Positions 1-7,938 of a stretch of DNA of 64,000 bases are shown one piece after another. The translations under genes and the position numbers were made by a program. Source of the DNA: JAOUEA01 sp963797635 (GTDB lineage: Bacteria; Actinomycetota; UBA4738; HRBIN12); contig CAWCPZ010000011.1 of NCBI GenBank assembly GCA_963797635.1, forward strand, positions 496,001 through 560,000, given 5' to 3'. Within the stretch, counting starts at the first letter, position 1. Every line of letters begins with the position of its first letter. Under the pieces are notes generated by a model. It was not told the DNA's origin and ran no database searches. It was given only the letters and a program-made list of their open reading frames with translations.

Positions 1-1081
1 CCTGGTTCGAACCGGTGACCCAATCACGGCCGCCGCGCACGGTGTGGTCGGCGTAGATCGTGACGTCCTCATCGAAGCCCTGCGGCCCCACGTAGCCCTT
101 CGCGAACCCGCGCCGGGCGAAGTCCTCGTCCTCGAACATCCGGACCGTCGCGGGGAAGACCAGCTGCTCCAGCTTGGCCTCGTTGACCTCGCGGTCCCCG
201 GGCACCAACACCGCGACCGTGCGACCGCCCACGTCGAAGAGCACACACTTCAGCGTCTGCGAGGCGTCGATGTCGAGGAGCGCCGCCAGCGTCTCGATCG
301 TCGGCGTGTCGGGTGTGTCGACGACGGTGAGCTCCTGGGTGGCTGCGGCCGCGGCGTCGGGCGCCATGGGGCGAGCGGCCTTCAGGTCGGCGATGTAGTC
401 GCCGTGCTCGCACTCGACGAACAGGTCTTCGCCCACCTCGGCCCGTGCCATGAACTCGTGGTTGGTGCCGCCACCGATCTGACCCGCCTCGGCCTCGACC
501 ACCGCGTAGTCCAGGCCGCACCGGTCGAAGATCCGGTGGTAGGCGGCCTTCATCACCTCGTAGGAGGCCGCCATCGCGGGTTCGTCGCGGTCGAAGGAAT
601 AGGCGTCCTTCATCAAGAACTCGCGCCCTCGCAGCAGCCCGAACCGCGGCCGGAACTCGTCGCGGTACTTCCACTCCACCTGGTAGAGGTTCAGCGGGAG
701 GTCCCGGTAGCTCGAGACCTCGCCCGCCACCAGCGGGGCCACGACCTCTTCCTGGGTGGGACCGAGGAGCATGTCGCGCCCGTGCCGGTCCTGCAATCGG
801 AAGAGCTGGTCGCCGTAGAGGTCCCACCGGCCGGTCGCCTTCCAGGGCTCGGCCGGGATCGCGATCGGCATGCGGATCTCGATCGCGCCCGAATCCTCCA
901 TCTCCTCGCGGATGATCGCCTCGATCCGCCGCATCGTCCGCAGGCCCATCGGCAGGAACGTGTAGATGCCCGCAGCCACCTGCCGCACGAACGCCCCCCG
1001 CAGGAGCAGGCGATGGCTCGCGATCTCGGCTTCGGCCGGATCCTCGCGGAGCGTGGGCGTGAACGAACGCGACAGTCGCAT
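1..1081 (-). CDS. proS: Prolyl-tRNA synthetase, 3' end off the left edge
   Basis: Class II aminoacyl-tRNA synthetase that charges tRNA-Pro in the cytoplasm. The visible N-terminal 360 residues begin MRLSRSFTPTLRED and contain the class II motifs: the motif 1 region around FLPMGLRTMRRIEAIIREEM, and motif 2 (VEWKYRDEFRPRFGLLRGREFLMKDAYSF). The start of the YbaK-type editing insertion follows (TQELTVVDTPDTPTIE). The anticodon-binding end is outside the window. The start is the ATG at 1081. It has no Shine-Dalgarno but a TATCCT box lies 9 nt upstream, so the message is probably leaderless. It is the last member of the conserved rpsB-tsf-pyrH-frr-cdsA-dxr-rseP-ispG-proS series, here separated from ispG by the trp block and other genes. 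Confidence 0.95.
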   Translation of the reverse strand, partial: MRLSRSFTPTLREDPAEAEIASHRLLLRGAFVRQVAAGIYTFLPMGLRTMRRIEAIIREEMEDSGAIEIRMPIAIPAEPWKATGRWDLYGDQLFRLQDRHGRDMLLGPTQEEVVAPLVAGEVSSYRDLPLNLYQVEWKYRDEFRPRFGLLRGREFLMKDAYSFDRDEPAMAASYEVMKAAYHRIFDRCGLDYAVVEAEAGQIGGGTNHEFMARAEVGEDLFVECEHGDYIADLKAARPMAPDAAAAATQELTVVDTPDTPTIETLAALLDIDASQTLKCVLFDVGGRTVAVLVPGDREVNEAKLEQLVFPATVRMFEDEDFARRGFAKGYVGPQGFDEDVTIYADHTVRGGRDWVTGSNQ

Positions 1082-1135
1082 GAGGGGCACAGGATAGCGG
1101 CCCCGTCAGCTGCCCAGCCGGGCGACCGATGCGGC

Positions 1136-2302
1136 TTACGGCACGAGCGCGACGCTGTGGTCCCGACCGCCACCGAACATGGTGGCGCCGGTCAAGCCCT
1201 GCACCAGCACCGGAACCTTCTGGTTCGTGGTGTTGCCGTTGCCGAGCTGTCCCGTGGCGTTGAAGCCCCAGGCCCACACCGTGCCGTCGGACTTGGCGGC
1301 GAGGGTGTGCATCCGGCCCGTGCCGATCGCGACCACGCCGGTGAGGTTCGAGACCTGCACCGGGGTCAGCCGGTTCGCGGTGGAGTTGTTGCCGAGCCGG
1401 CCGTTCGAGCCCTGGCCCCAGGTCCACACCGTGCCGTCGGACTTCAGGGCCACGGAGTGGTTGGCCCCCGCGGTGATCGCCGTGACGCCGGTGAGGCCAC
1501 TGACCTGCACCGGCAGGTTCTTGTTGCTGGTGTTGCCGACGCCGCATTCGCCGTGGACGTTGTAGCCGAAGCACCAGACGGTGCCGTCGGACTTCAGCAC
1601 CAGGGAGTGGTCACGTCCGCCTGCCACGTCGATCGCCCCGGTGAGGCCACTGACCTGCACGGGGGTGGTGCGTGTGGTGAACGTGCCATCGCCCAGGTTG
1701 CCGAAGGCGTTGTAGCCCCAGGCCCACACCGTGCCGTCGGACTTGACCGCCAGCATCTGGTCGCGACCGCCCGCGATCGCCACCACGTTCGTCAGGTTCT
1801 TCACCTGCACCGGCCGGGTGCGCTTCGTCGTCGTGCCGTCGCCGTTGGTGCCGTACTTGTTCCAGCCCCACATCCAGACGGTGCCGTCGGACTTGAGGGC
1901 CATGGTGTTGTAGTGGCCGGTCTCGACCGCGATCACCCCGGTGAGGCCCGTCACCAGCGTGGGGTTGGGCCGGTTCGTGCCGGTGCCGTCGCCGATCTGG
2001 CCGTACTGGTTCCGCCCCCAGGTCCAGACCGTGCCATCGGACTTCAGCGCGGCCACGTGGTCGCGTCCACCGTGGAGCGACACCATGCCGGTGAGGCTCG
2101 CGATCGCGGTGGCCGAACCGTGGCCCGTGAACGTGCCGTCCCCGAGCTGTCCGTAGGTGTTCCCACCCCAGCTGGCGATCGAACCGGCCGCCAGGGCGGG
2201 CTGGGCGAGCACGGCGACCAGGGCCGCGGCGATCGGAGCGATGGTCAGAGCACGGCGACGCGTCGAGCGCGGTCGTCGTGCCGAGCGGGGGGCCGGCACC
2301 AT
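1136..2302 (-). CDS. Secreted RCC1-repeat seven-bladed propeller protein
   Basis: A 388-residue protein with an Arg-rich signal peptide (residues 1 to about 40, ending near QPALAAG). It then has seven RCC1-type repeats of about 50 residues, each with a WG..N..GQLGDGT-like blade start and a KSDGTVW motif at the blade junction. Seven blades match the RCC1 propeller fold. Bacterial secreted RCC1 proteins are usually adhesive or of unknown function; no enzymatic motif is visible. The start at 2302 was chosen because GGAGG lies 7 nt upstream; longer in-frame starts lack a site. A TAGGGT -10 box lies at 2350-2355 on the minus strand. It is a single gene divergent from the trp leader and unrelated in function to the neighbouring proS. 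Confidence 0.85.
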   Translation of the reverse strand: MVPAPRSARRPRSTRRRALTIAPIAAALVAVLAQPALAAGSIASWGGNTYGQLGDGTFTGHGSATAIASLTGMVSLHGGRDHVAALKSDGTVWTWGRNQYGQIGDGTGTNRPNPTLVTGLTGVIAVETGHYNTMALKSDGTVWMWGWNKYGTNGDGTTTKRTRPVQVKNLTNVVAIAGGRDQMLAVKSDGTVWAWGYNAFGNLGDGTFTTRTTPVQVSGLTGAIDVAGGRDHSLVLKSDGTVWCFGYNVHGECGVGNTSNKNLPVQVSGLTGVTAITAGANHSVALKSDGTVWTWGQGSNGRLGNNSTANRLTPVQVSNLTGVVAIGTGRMHTLAAKSDGTVWAWGFNATGQLGNGNTTNQKVPVLVQGLTGATMFGGGRDHSVALVP

Positions 2303-2421
2303 GAACGTTCCTCCTGTTGGTGTTCTGGGGGTTTCGAGCGTTTCGCGGCACCCTAGCATCGCGTTGCCCTTGAGGGAACCCCGAACGGCCGCTGTTCCTC
2401 GATGCGGCAGATGGTGCGTGA

Positions 2422-2451
2422 TTGACGCCCCGGCCCACGAGCCGTCACAAT
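2422..2451 (+). promoter_or_regulatory. Predicted trp leader promoter (-35 TTGACG, -10 CACAAT)
   Basis: TTGACG at 2422-2427 and CACAAT at 2446-2451 are separated by 18 bp. The -10 box ends 8 nt before the ATG of the leader peptide at 2460, so the leader message would start at or next to its own AUG (leaderless). Read by eye; the transcription start is inferred. Confidence 0.6.
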
Positions 2452-2459
2452 CTCCGGCC

Positions 2460-2528
2460 ATGACGACGCGTGGCGACCGCTGGGTCTGGCGCCAGGGCTC
2501 TGAGAGCCCGGCGTCCGCGCGTCCGTAG
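2460..2528 (+). CDS. trpL: trp operon leader peptide (22 aa, Trp-Val-Trp)
   Basis: A 22-codon reading frame, ATG to TAG, with the motif R-W-V-W-R at residues 7-11. The Trp codons are at 2481-2483 and 2487-2489; two in a 22-residue peptide is far above background. It lies upstream of trpE and is followed by an RNA hairpin and a factor-independent terminator, the arrangement of ribosome-mediated attenuation. In that mechanism, shortage of charged tRNA-Trp stalls the ribosome at these codons and changes the folding of the downstream RNA. It has no Shine-Dalgarno; the -10 box lies 8 nt upstream, so it is probably leaderless. The role is inferred from layout. Confidence 0.75.
   Translation: MTTRGDRWVWRQGSESPASARP
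2490..2513 (+). promoter_or_regulatory. Hairpin directly after the leader Trp codons (1:2-type structure)
   Basis: GGGCTC (2495-2500) pairs with GAGCCC (2504-2509) around a TGA loop. The stem is extended by CGCC (2490-2493) with GGCG (2510-2513) across one bulged A. It starts immediately after the second Trp codon, so a ribosome stalled there would mask its 5' arm. This is the expected pause or antitermination-control stem of an attenuator. Confidence 0.6.
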
Positions 2529-2556
2529 CCACCGCATCACCACGGCACCACCGCGA

Positions 2557-2590
2557 ACCCCGGGCCGGAAGGTCCGGGGTCGTTCGTTTT
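2557..2590 (+). terminator. trp attenuator: factor-independent terminator before trpE
   Basis: A perfect 10-bp stem with one G-U pair: ACCCCGGGCC (2557-2566) and GGTCCGGGGT (2571-2580), closed by a GGAA loop. It is followed by a T-rich tail (CGTTCGTTTT, 2581-2590). It ends 16 nt before the trpE start codon and downstream of a Trp-rich leader peptide, so it is read as the attenuator. I did not identify one clear antiterminator partner by eye. Confidence 0.75.
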
Positions 2591-2606
2591 CCCGAGGAGG
2601 TTCATC

Positions 2607-4118
2607 GTGGAACTGCAGGTCCGTCCCGATCGCGAGACGTTCGACGCGCTCGCGGCCGAGTGGCCGCTGGTTCCCGTGTGGGCCGAGCTCCTGTCCGACG
2701 TCTCGACCCCGGTCGGACTGTTCCCCGCATTGGCCGGCGACGGTCCGGGGGTCCTGTTCGAGTCCGTGGAGCGCTCCGAACGGTGGGGCCGGTACTCGTT
2801 CGTGGCCGGCGACCCGGCTGCCACGATCGTCGCCGGCCCTGACGGCATCGAGGTCACCGGACGAGCGCGCTCGATCCCCATCGACGTGCCCGATGGTGGC
2901 CCGGTGCGCGAAGGGCTGATCCGGATCGCGAGGTCCCTGCGGGCCCCGCGCCTGCCAGGGCTTCCACCGCTCACGGGCGGGCTGATGGGCTACTTCGCGT
3001 TCGAAGCGGCCGAGTTGCTCGACGGCCATCCGGTGCCCGATCCCGCGTCGGCGCCCGTGCCCCCCATCGGGCTCCTGGTCGTCGACCGCGCGGTGGTGTT
3101 CGACCATTGGAAGCAGCGGCTGATCCTGGTGACCCATGTCCCCGCCGGCGGCTACGACGGCGGGGTGGAAGCGCTCGAGGCCATGGCCACGACGGTCGGA
3201 ACGGCCACCGCCCCGCCGCTCGCCGCCGTCGGCGGAACGACACCCGGCGACCTGCCCGGCGAGCCCAACATGGCCGACGAGCGCTACCGCGAGATCGTCG
3301 CGTCCTTCAAGGAACACATCCTGGCCGGCGACATCTTCCAGGGAGTCCCGTCACGGCGCGTCACCTTCCCCGCGCCCGAGGGTGGCTATCCGATCTACCG
3401 GCGACTCCGTGTCGCGAACCCGGCGCCGTACATGTTCTTCGTGCGCATGCTGGGGATGGAGCTGGCGGGTTCCTCCCCTGAACCGCTGGTGCGTGTGGAG
3501 GGCGCTCGCGTCTCCACCCGTCCCATCGCGGGCACGCGTCCGCGCGGTGAGACCGAGGTGCGCGACCGCCTGCTCGAGCACGAGCTGCTCGCCGACCCCA
3601 AGGAGCAGGCGGAACACGCGATGCTCGTCGACCTGGCCAGGAACGATCTCGGCCGCGTGTGCGTCGCCGGCAGCGTCGCACCCACCCAGCTGATGGAGGT
3701 CGAGCGGTTCACCCGGGTGATGCACATCGTCTCCACCGTGGAAGGTGACCTCCGAGACGATCTCCATCCCCTGGATGCCCTCGCCGTCACGTTCCCCGCC
3801 GGCACCTTGACCGGCGCGCCCAAACGGCGGGCGATGGAGCTGATCGCCGCCCACGAACCCGACGCCCGCGGTCCGTACGGCGGCGCCGTGGGCTACTGCG
3901 GGTTCGAAGGTGATCTGGACTTCTGCATCACGATCCGCACGGCCGTGGTGAAGGACGGCAAGGCGCACGTGCAGTCGGGCGCCGGCGTGGTCGCCGATTC
4001 CGATCCGCAGACCGAGCTGGACGAGACGAAGGCCAAGGCGTCGGCACTCCTGCCCGCCGTCGCCCCGTCCGAGCCCACCCGCGACGGTACGCTGGCCGCC
4101 CCGAAGGAGCGCTCATGA
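2607..4118 (+). CDS. trpE: Anthranilate synthase component I
   Basis: Converts chorismate to anthranilate with ammonia supplied by the TrpG subunit, the first committed step of tryptophan synthesis. The protein has 503 residues, normal for the family. The N-terminal part has the regulatory segment LFESVERSERWGRYS, corresponding to the region that binds Trp for feedback inhibition. The C-terminal chorismate-binding domain carries AGSSPEPLVRV, RPIAGTRPRG, DLARNDLGRV and FPAGTLTGAPKRRAME. The GTG start at 2607 has GAGGAGG 6 nt upstream. Its stop overlaps the trpG start by 4 nt (ATGA), indicating translational coupling. No trpD, trpC, trpB or trpA lies nearby, so the pathway is split. Expression is probably controlled by the leader at 2460-2590. 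A PabB or salicylate-type role is less likely given the Trp leader. Confidence 0.93.
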   Translation: MELQVRPDRETFDALAAEWPLVPVWAELLSDVSTPVGLFPALAGDGPGVLFESVERSERWGRYSFVAGDPAATIVAGPDGIEVTGRARSIPIDVPDGGPVREGLIRIARSLRAPRLPGLPPLTGGLMGYFAFEAAELLDGHPVPDPASAPVPPIGLLVVDRAVVFDHWKQRLILVTHVPAGGYDGGVEALEAMATTVGTATAPPLAAVGGTTPGDLPGEPNMADERYREIVASFKEHILAGDIFQGVPSRRVTFPAPEGGYPIYRRLRVANPAPYMFFVRMLGMELAGSSPEPLVRVEGARVSTRPIAGTRPRGETEVRDRLLEHELLADPKEQAEHAMLVDLARNDLGRVCVAGSVAPTQLMEVERFTRVMHIVSTVEGDLRDDLHPLDALAVTFPAGTLTGAPKRRAMELIAAHEPDARGPYGGAVGYCGFEGDLDFCITIRTAVVKDGKAHVQSGAGVVADSDPQTELDETKAKASALLPAVAPSEPTRDGTLAAPKERS

Positions 4119-4681
4119 TCCTGGTCGTCGACCACTACGACTCGTTCACCTACAACCTCGTGCAACTGATCGAGAGCCTGGGCCACGACACCCAGGTGGT
4201 GAAGAGCGACGCCGAACCGGCCGAGGCGCTCGCGGCCCGCGAGCCCGCCGGCGTGATCCTGTCCCCGGGACCGGGGCGTCCCGAGGCGGCGGGGTGCTTC
4301 ACCGATCTGCTCGAGGTGCTCGCGCCCGAGGTGCCGGTGCTCGGGGTGTGCCTGGGTCACCAGGCGATCGGCGTGGAGTACGGCGGCACCGTCGACCGAA
4401 CCGAGCCCGTGCACGGCAAGGCCTCGAAGGTCTTCCACGAGGGCCGGGGCATCCTGGAAGGGGTGCACGACCCGTTCGAAGCCGGTCGCTACCACTCGCT
4501 CGTGGTGGAGCGCGACGACCTGCCGGACTCCTTGGAGCTGACCGCCTGGACCGAGGACGGTCTGGTGATGGCGACGCAGCACCGCGAACTGCCTCGGTTC
4601 GGCGTGCAGTTCCACCCCGAGAGCATCCTGACGCCGGAGGGCCCCACGATCGTGCGCACCTTCCTGGCGCTCACGACGTGA
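4115..4681 (+). CDS. trpG: Anthranilate synthase glutamine amidotransferase subunit
   Basis: Class I glutamine amidotransferase of 188 residues that hydrolyses glutamine and passes ammonia to TrpE. The catalytic triad is visible: Cys in GVCLGHQAIG (about residue 79), and His and Glu in FGVQFHPESILTP (about residues 168 and 170). The oxyanion segment SPGPGRPEAAG is present. Its start overlaps the trpE stop. In many bacteria the same subunit also serves PabB (PabA role); that cannot be decided here. Confidence 0.93.
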   Translation: MILVVDHYDSFTYNLVQLIESLGHDTQVVKSDAEPAEALAAREPAGVILSPGPGRPEAAGCFTDLLEVLAPEVPVLGVCLGHQAIGVEYGGTVDRTEPVHGKASKVFHEGRGILEGVHDPFEAGRYHSLVVERDDLPDSLELTAWTEDGLVMATQHRELPRFGVQFHPESILTPEGPTIVRTFLALTT

Positions 4682-4707
4682 CCTCGTCAGAGGAGCCCGC
4701 ATCGCGC

Positions 4708-4713
4708 TAGGGT
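4708..4713 (+). promoter_or_regulatory. -10 box TAGGGT before the DinB-like gene
   Basis: TAGGGT lies about 28 nt before the GTG at 4741, which in turn has a GGGAGG site. It suggests that the next gene has its own promoter downstream of trpG. Confidence 0.45.
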
Positions 4714-4740
4714 CGAACCCCACGCGAGCAGGGAGGCGTC

Positions 4741-5307
4741 GTGAACGAACAGCAGGAGGCGTACGCGCGTGCGGTCGCCGACTTCACCGAGAAGGTCCAC
4801 GCGATCGGGCCCGAGCAGTGGACCAACCCCACCCCGTGCACGGAGTGGGACGTCCGGGCGCTCGTCAACCACCTGACCTACGAGAACCTGTGGGTGCCCG
4901 AGTTGATCGGCGGCCGCACCGTGGCCGAGGTGGGCGACCGCTTCGACGGGGATGTGCTCGGAGACGATCCCGTCGGCGCGTGGGACCGCTCTGCCGAAGG
5001 TGCGATCGCGGCGGTGACGGCCGACGGCGCGCTGGACCGGACGGTCGACACGAGCGGCGGGCCGACGCCGGCCTCGGACTATCTCGACCAGATCTTCGTC
5101 GACGCGGTGATCCACGGGTGGGATCTGGCCCGTGGAACGAACGCCCAGGACACGATCCGGGTGGCGTTCGCCGACCAGCTCTTCGCCGCCTACGGTCCGC
5201 GCGAAGCCGAACTGCGGTCCTACGGCGTGTACGGCAGCACGGTCGTGCCGCCCGAGGGAGCCGACACGCAGACCAAGCTCCTCGCGGTCTTCGGCCGCGT
5301 GCAGTGA
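4741..5307 (+). CDS. TIGR03086-type DinB/maleylpyruvate isomerase-like protein
   Basis: A 188-residue protein of the actinobacterial TIGR03086/mycothiol-dependent maleylpyruvate isomerase N-terminal superfamily, a four-helix bundle that binds a metal ion. The characteristic segments are PTPCTEWDVRALVNHL near residue 33, with the metal-binding His in VNHL, and DAVIHGWDLARGT near residue 123, with a further metal-ligand His. The substrate is unknown; members are usually annotated as thiol-dependent or metal-binding proteins. The GTG start follows GGGAGG by 5 nt. Its stop and the stop of the convergent gene form the palindrome TGACCGGTCA at 5305-5314. No functional link to trpEG is apparent. Confidence 0.8.
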   Translation: MNEQQEAYARAVADFTEKVHAIGPEQWTNPTPCTEWDVRALVNHLTYENLWVPELIGGRTVAEVGDRFDGDVLGDDPVGAWDRSAEGAIAAVTADGALDRTVDTSGGPTPASDYLDQIFVDAVIHGWDLARGTNAQDTIRVAFADQLFAAYGPREAELRSYGVYGSTVVPPEGADTQTKLLAVFGRVQ

Positions 5308-5311
5308 CCGG

Positions 5312-6294
5312 TCAGGCCGGGTTGGGCGACGGGCACTTCGGGCCGTAGTCGTACTGGCCGCTGCCCGAGGACACCTTGCATCCGGCTTCGTTCACGGCGA
5401 CGAACGCCCCCGCGGGGACCCGCTTCAACTGATCCATCAGGCCGTTCGTCCAGCGGTCGTCGACCGTGCCCTGGAAGTACCAGTCGCTGCCGTTGTCGGC
5501 CACGATCAGCCCGAAGTGCTTGAAGGCGTCGAGCACCACCTTCGCGTTCTTCGAGTAGCTCGACACGTCGAAGCCCTGCTTCAGCCGGAACCTCGCGCCC
5601 ATCGGCGGGCATCGCGGAGTCCCGCACCCCGGCCTGGTGACGGGCGGGCCACAGGTAGTTCCGACTGGTGCAGTCGGACGTCATCCGGATCGCGTGCCCG
5701 ATGTAGCCGGCCAGGACCTCGTCGTAGCGGACGAGTCCGGGCAGGATGGGCAGCCCCGCGGCGTCGGCGCTGGTCCAGCCGGCGGGTCGCAGGTCGTTGC
5801 TGTTCAGATCGAAGATCGCGCCGCTGCCCGCGGTGGGGTTCCCACCGTTCCAGCGCGCGTTGAACAGCTCGTACAGGACGCAGGCGTCCGAATCGACCGT
5901 GAGCGCATGGCGGTCCGAGCCGCCCTCGATCGGGGTCGCCCCGTTGAAGGGGTAGGGCCCCGGATCGCTCTCGGCCGCATACGTGAAGTCGATGTGCGTT
6001 CGTCGGCGCTCCGCCGCCCACGACGTTGAACGGGATGCCGTAACTCGGCGGACCGAAGTCGGGGTGCAGCTTCTTCTTCCCGGCGTGCATCGCCTTCTTC
6101 CACACGTCGCTCTTCGCGTGGACCGGGAGCTTGGAGATGTCCATGTTCCAGACGTTGTCGAACGGGAACAGCGAGCACGACGTGCCGGGGACGGCGGCGT
6201 GGGGTGGGCCGGCGGGCCGGGCCGCCACCGAGGTGGGAACCACGAGTCCGGCCGACAGGACCAGGGCGAGGAGGCCGATCGTTCGTCGCGTCAT
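5312..6294 (-). pseudogene. Secreted conserved protein of unknown function, two frameshifts
   Basis: Reads as one secreted protein of about 327 residues only if two frameshifts are repaired. The start at 6294 gives a signal peptide (residues 1-25) followed by CSLFPFDNVWNMDISKLPVH and GPPSYGIPFNVV. The frame is then lost near 5995-5999, where GCAC may stand for an original GCGCAC. The middle part continues in another frame (FTYAAESDPGPYPFNG, DRHALTVDSDACVLYEL, LRPAGWTSADAAGLPILPG, RNYLWPARHQAGV). It shifts again at the run 5607-5609, after which PPMGARFRLKQGFDVS and FGLIVADNGSDWYFQG finish the gene. These segments match a widespread family of secreted proteins without assigned function that I recognise but cannot name further. 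All parts look conserved, so sequence errors are as likely as decay. A TACCCT box lies 8 nt before the start codon. Confidence 0.7.
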
Positions 6295-6350
6295 GGTGGA
6301 TGAGGGTATCGGCCGGAGACGGCGTTCGACTGGAGGGCGCTGACCGAGGT

Positions 6351-7448
6351 TCAGTCGGAGGACTCGCCGGCGGCCACCTTCTCGGCCGCCACCTTCCTCG
6401 CCTCGGTGAGCAAGGCGTCCACGAGCTCGTCCTCGGGGACCTTCGCCACGACCTCGCCCTGGCGGATGATGAATCCCAGCCCGGCGCCCGACGCGATCCC
6501 GACGTCGGCCTCACGAGCTTCGCCGGGCCCGTTCACCACGCACCCCATGACGGCGACACGCATCGGCACGGTGAACTTCTCGCTCTCGATGGCTGCGTTG
6601 ACCTTCTGGGTGAGTTCGAGCACGTTGACCTCGGCCCGGCCGCACGACGGACACGCGACGAGATCGAGCCCTCGCTTGCGGAGCCCCAGCGATTGCAGGA
6701 TCGAGTTGCCCACCTTCACCTCTTCCACCGGGTCGTCGGTGAGGGAGACCCGGATCGTGTCGCCGATGCCTTCGGCGAGCAGGGTGCCGATCCCGACCGC
6801 GCTCTTCACCCCGCCGAGCGGCATGGGACCGGCCTCGGTGACCCCGAGGTGCAGCGGGTAGTCGCACTGCTCGGCGAGCATCCGGTAGCTCTCGATCATC
6901 ACCAGCGGGTTGGAGTGCTTCACGCTGATCTTGATGTCGAAGAAGTCCTCGTCCTCGAGGATGCGCGCCTCGTTCATCGCGGATTCCACGAGCGCCGCGG
7001 GGGTGGGCGTGCCGTATTTCGCGAGCAGGTCCTTCTCGAGCGAGCCCGCGTTGACGCCGATCCGGATCGGCACGCCGCGCGCCTTCGCTTCGCGCGCGAT
7101 CAGCCGGACCTTGTCCTGGTACTTGATGTTGCCGGGATTGATGCGGAGGCCCTGGATCCCGGCCTCCAGCGCGGCCATCGCGTACTTCCACTGGAAGTGG
7201 ATGTCGGCCACCACCGGGACGGTGGACTTCGCCGCGATCGCCACGAGCGCTTCGGCGTCCTCCCAGTGCGGGACGGCGACCCGGACGATGTCCACCCCCG
7301 ACGCCACGAGCGAGGCGATCTGCTGCAGGGTGGCGTTGATGTCGGCGGTCTTCGTCGTGGTCATCGACTGGATCGAGACCGGGGCGTCACCGCCGATGGC
7401 GACGCCCCCGATGTGGAGCTGGCGCGTCGCGCGGCGGGGGATCGTCAT
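6351..7448 (-). CDS. ispG: 4-hydroxy-3-methylbut-2-enyl diphosphate synthase
   Basis: Penultimate enzyme of the MEP isoprenoid pathway, a [4Fe-4S] enzyme that reduces MEcPP to HMBPP. The 365-residue protein has the N-terminal TIM-barrel segments IQSMTTTKTADINATLQQI, VADIHFQWKYAMAALEAG and LRINPGNI. The C-terminal cluster ligands are Cys at about 266 and 269 (ACPSCGR) and about 301 (MGCVVNGPGEA), with the ligand Glu in NGPGEA. Start ATG at 7448, with TAGACT 9 nt upstream. In many actinobacteria ispG directly follows rseP. Here a two-component system with yjbQ is inserted between them and proS is displaced downstream. Confidence 0.96.
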   Translation of the reverse strand: MTIPRRATRQLHIGGVAIGGDAPVSIQSMTTTKTADINATLQQIASLVASGVDIVRVAVPHWEDAEALVAIAAKSTVPVVADIHFQWKYAMAALEAGIQGLRINPGNIKYQDKVRLIAREAKARGVPIRIGVNAGSLEKDLLAKYGTPTPAALVESAMNEARILEDEDFFDIKISVKHSNPLVMIESYRMLAEQCDYPLHLGVTEAGPMPLGGVKSAVGIGTLLAEGIGDTIRVSLTDDPVEEVKVGNSILQSLGLRKRGLDLVACPSCGRAEVNVLELTQKVNAAIESEKFTVPMRVAVMGCVVNGPGEAREADVGIASGAGLGFIIRQGEVVAKVPEDELVDALLTEARKVAAEKVAAGESSD

Positions 7449-7488
7449 CGCCCACCCAGTCTACGGGCGGGCCCGAACCGCGGGTCGC

Positions 7489-7938
7489 TCACGACCCGAA
7501 CACGTGGAACGTGATCGTGCGGTCCTTCGGCTCGTCCATCTCGAAGAAGATCAGCCGCTGCCACGTGCCGAAGCCCGGCTCGCCCGACACCACCGGGATC
7601 GCGTGCGAGGTCGCCGACAGCAGCATCGCCTTGACGTGTGCGTGGCCGTTGACACGCTCGTCAGGGTTGAGGTTCTGCGTGCGGACCTCGAGGTCGTCGT
7701 GCTGGTAGTAGACCCCGTCGTGCGGCACCAGGTCGGTCATCTGCCGCCGGAAGTCCGCCATGGCGCCGTCCTCCCATTCGTTGATCAGCAGGGCGCACGT
7801 GGTGTGGGCACAGAAGACGATCGCGGCGCCATCGGTGACGCCGGCGTCCTTGATGGCTCGCTGCAGGTCCTCGGTGAGATCGAGGTAGGCGTAGCGCTCC
7901 GGTGCGGCGATCGTCACCGTCGTGGTGGTCGACTTCAA
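7489..7938 (-). CDS. YjbQ/UPF0047 family protein
   Basis: A 149-residue YjbQ-family protein of normal length, with the family pattern AIVFCAHTTCALLINEWEDGA, NGHAHVKAMLL and GTWQRLIFFEMDEPKDR. The conserved His/Cys cluster near residues 44-47 and the NGHAH motif are thought to form a metal site. Some members rescue thiamine synthesis as an accessory thiamin-phosphate synthase, but the physiological role is unsettled. The start overlaps the histidine kinase stop by 4 nt (ATGA), so it is co-translated with the two-component system, an unusual pairing. The product is probably a trimer, from family knowledge. Confidence 0.88.
   Translation of the reverse strand: MKSTTTTVTIAAPERYAYLDLTEDLQRAIKDAGVTDGAAIVFCAHTTCALLINEWEDGAMADFRRQMTDLVPHDGVYYQHDDLEVRTQNLNPDERVNGHAHVKAMLLSATSHAIPVVSGEPGFGTWQRLIFFEMDEPKDRTITFHVFGS

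Noticed and set aside
1190..2160. Regular repeats of about 150 bp resembling a repeat array
   Set aside because: They are the DNA of RCC1 protein repeats, in frame and diverged, without the short identical repeats and unique spacers of CRISPR.
44..2356. Open frame of 770 codons opposite proS and the RCC1 gene
   Set aside because: The repeated pattern in it is only the antisense image of the RCC1 repeats; no start signal or known domain.
5305..5314. TGACCGGTCA as a regulatory operator
   Set aside because: It is made by two convergent stop codons around CGG(C) and a similar one occurs at 60149-60157, so chance from stop codon geometry is enough.
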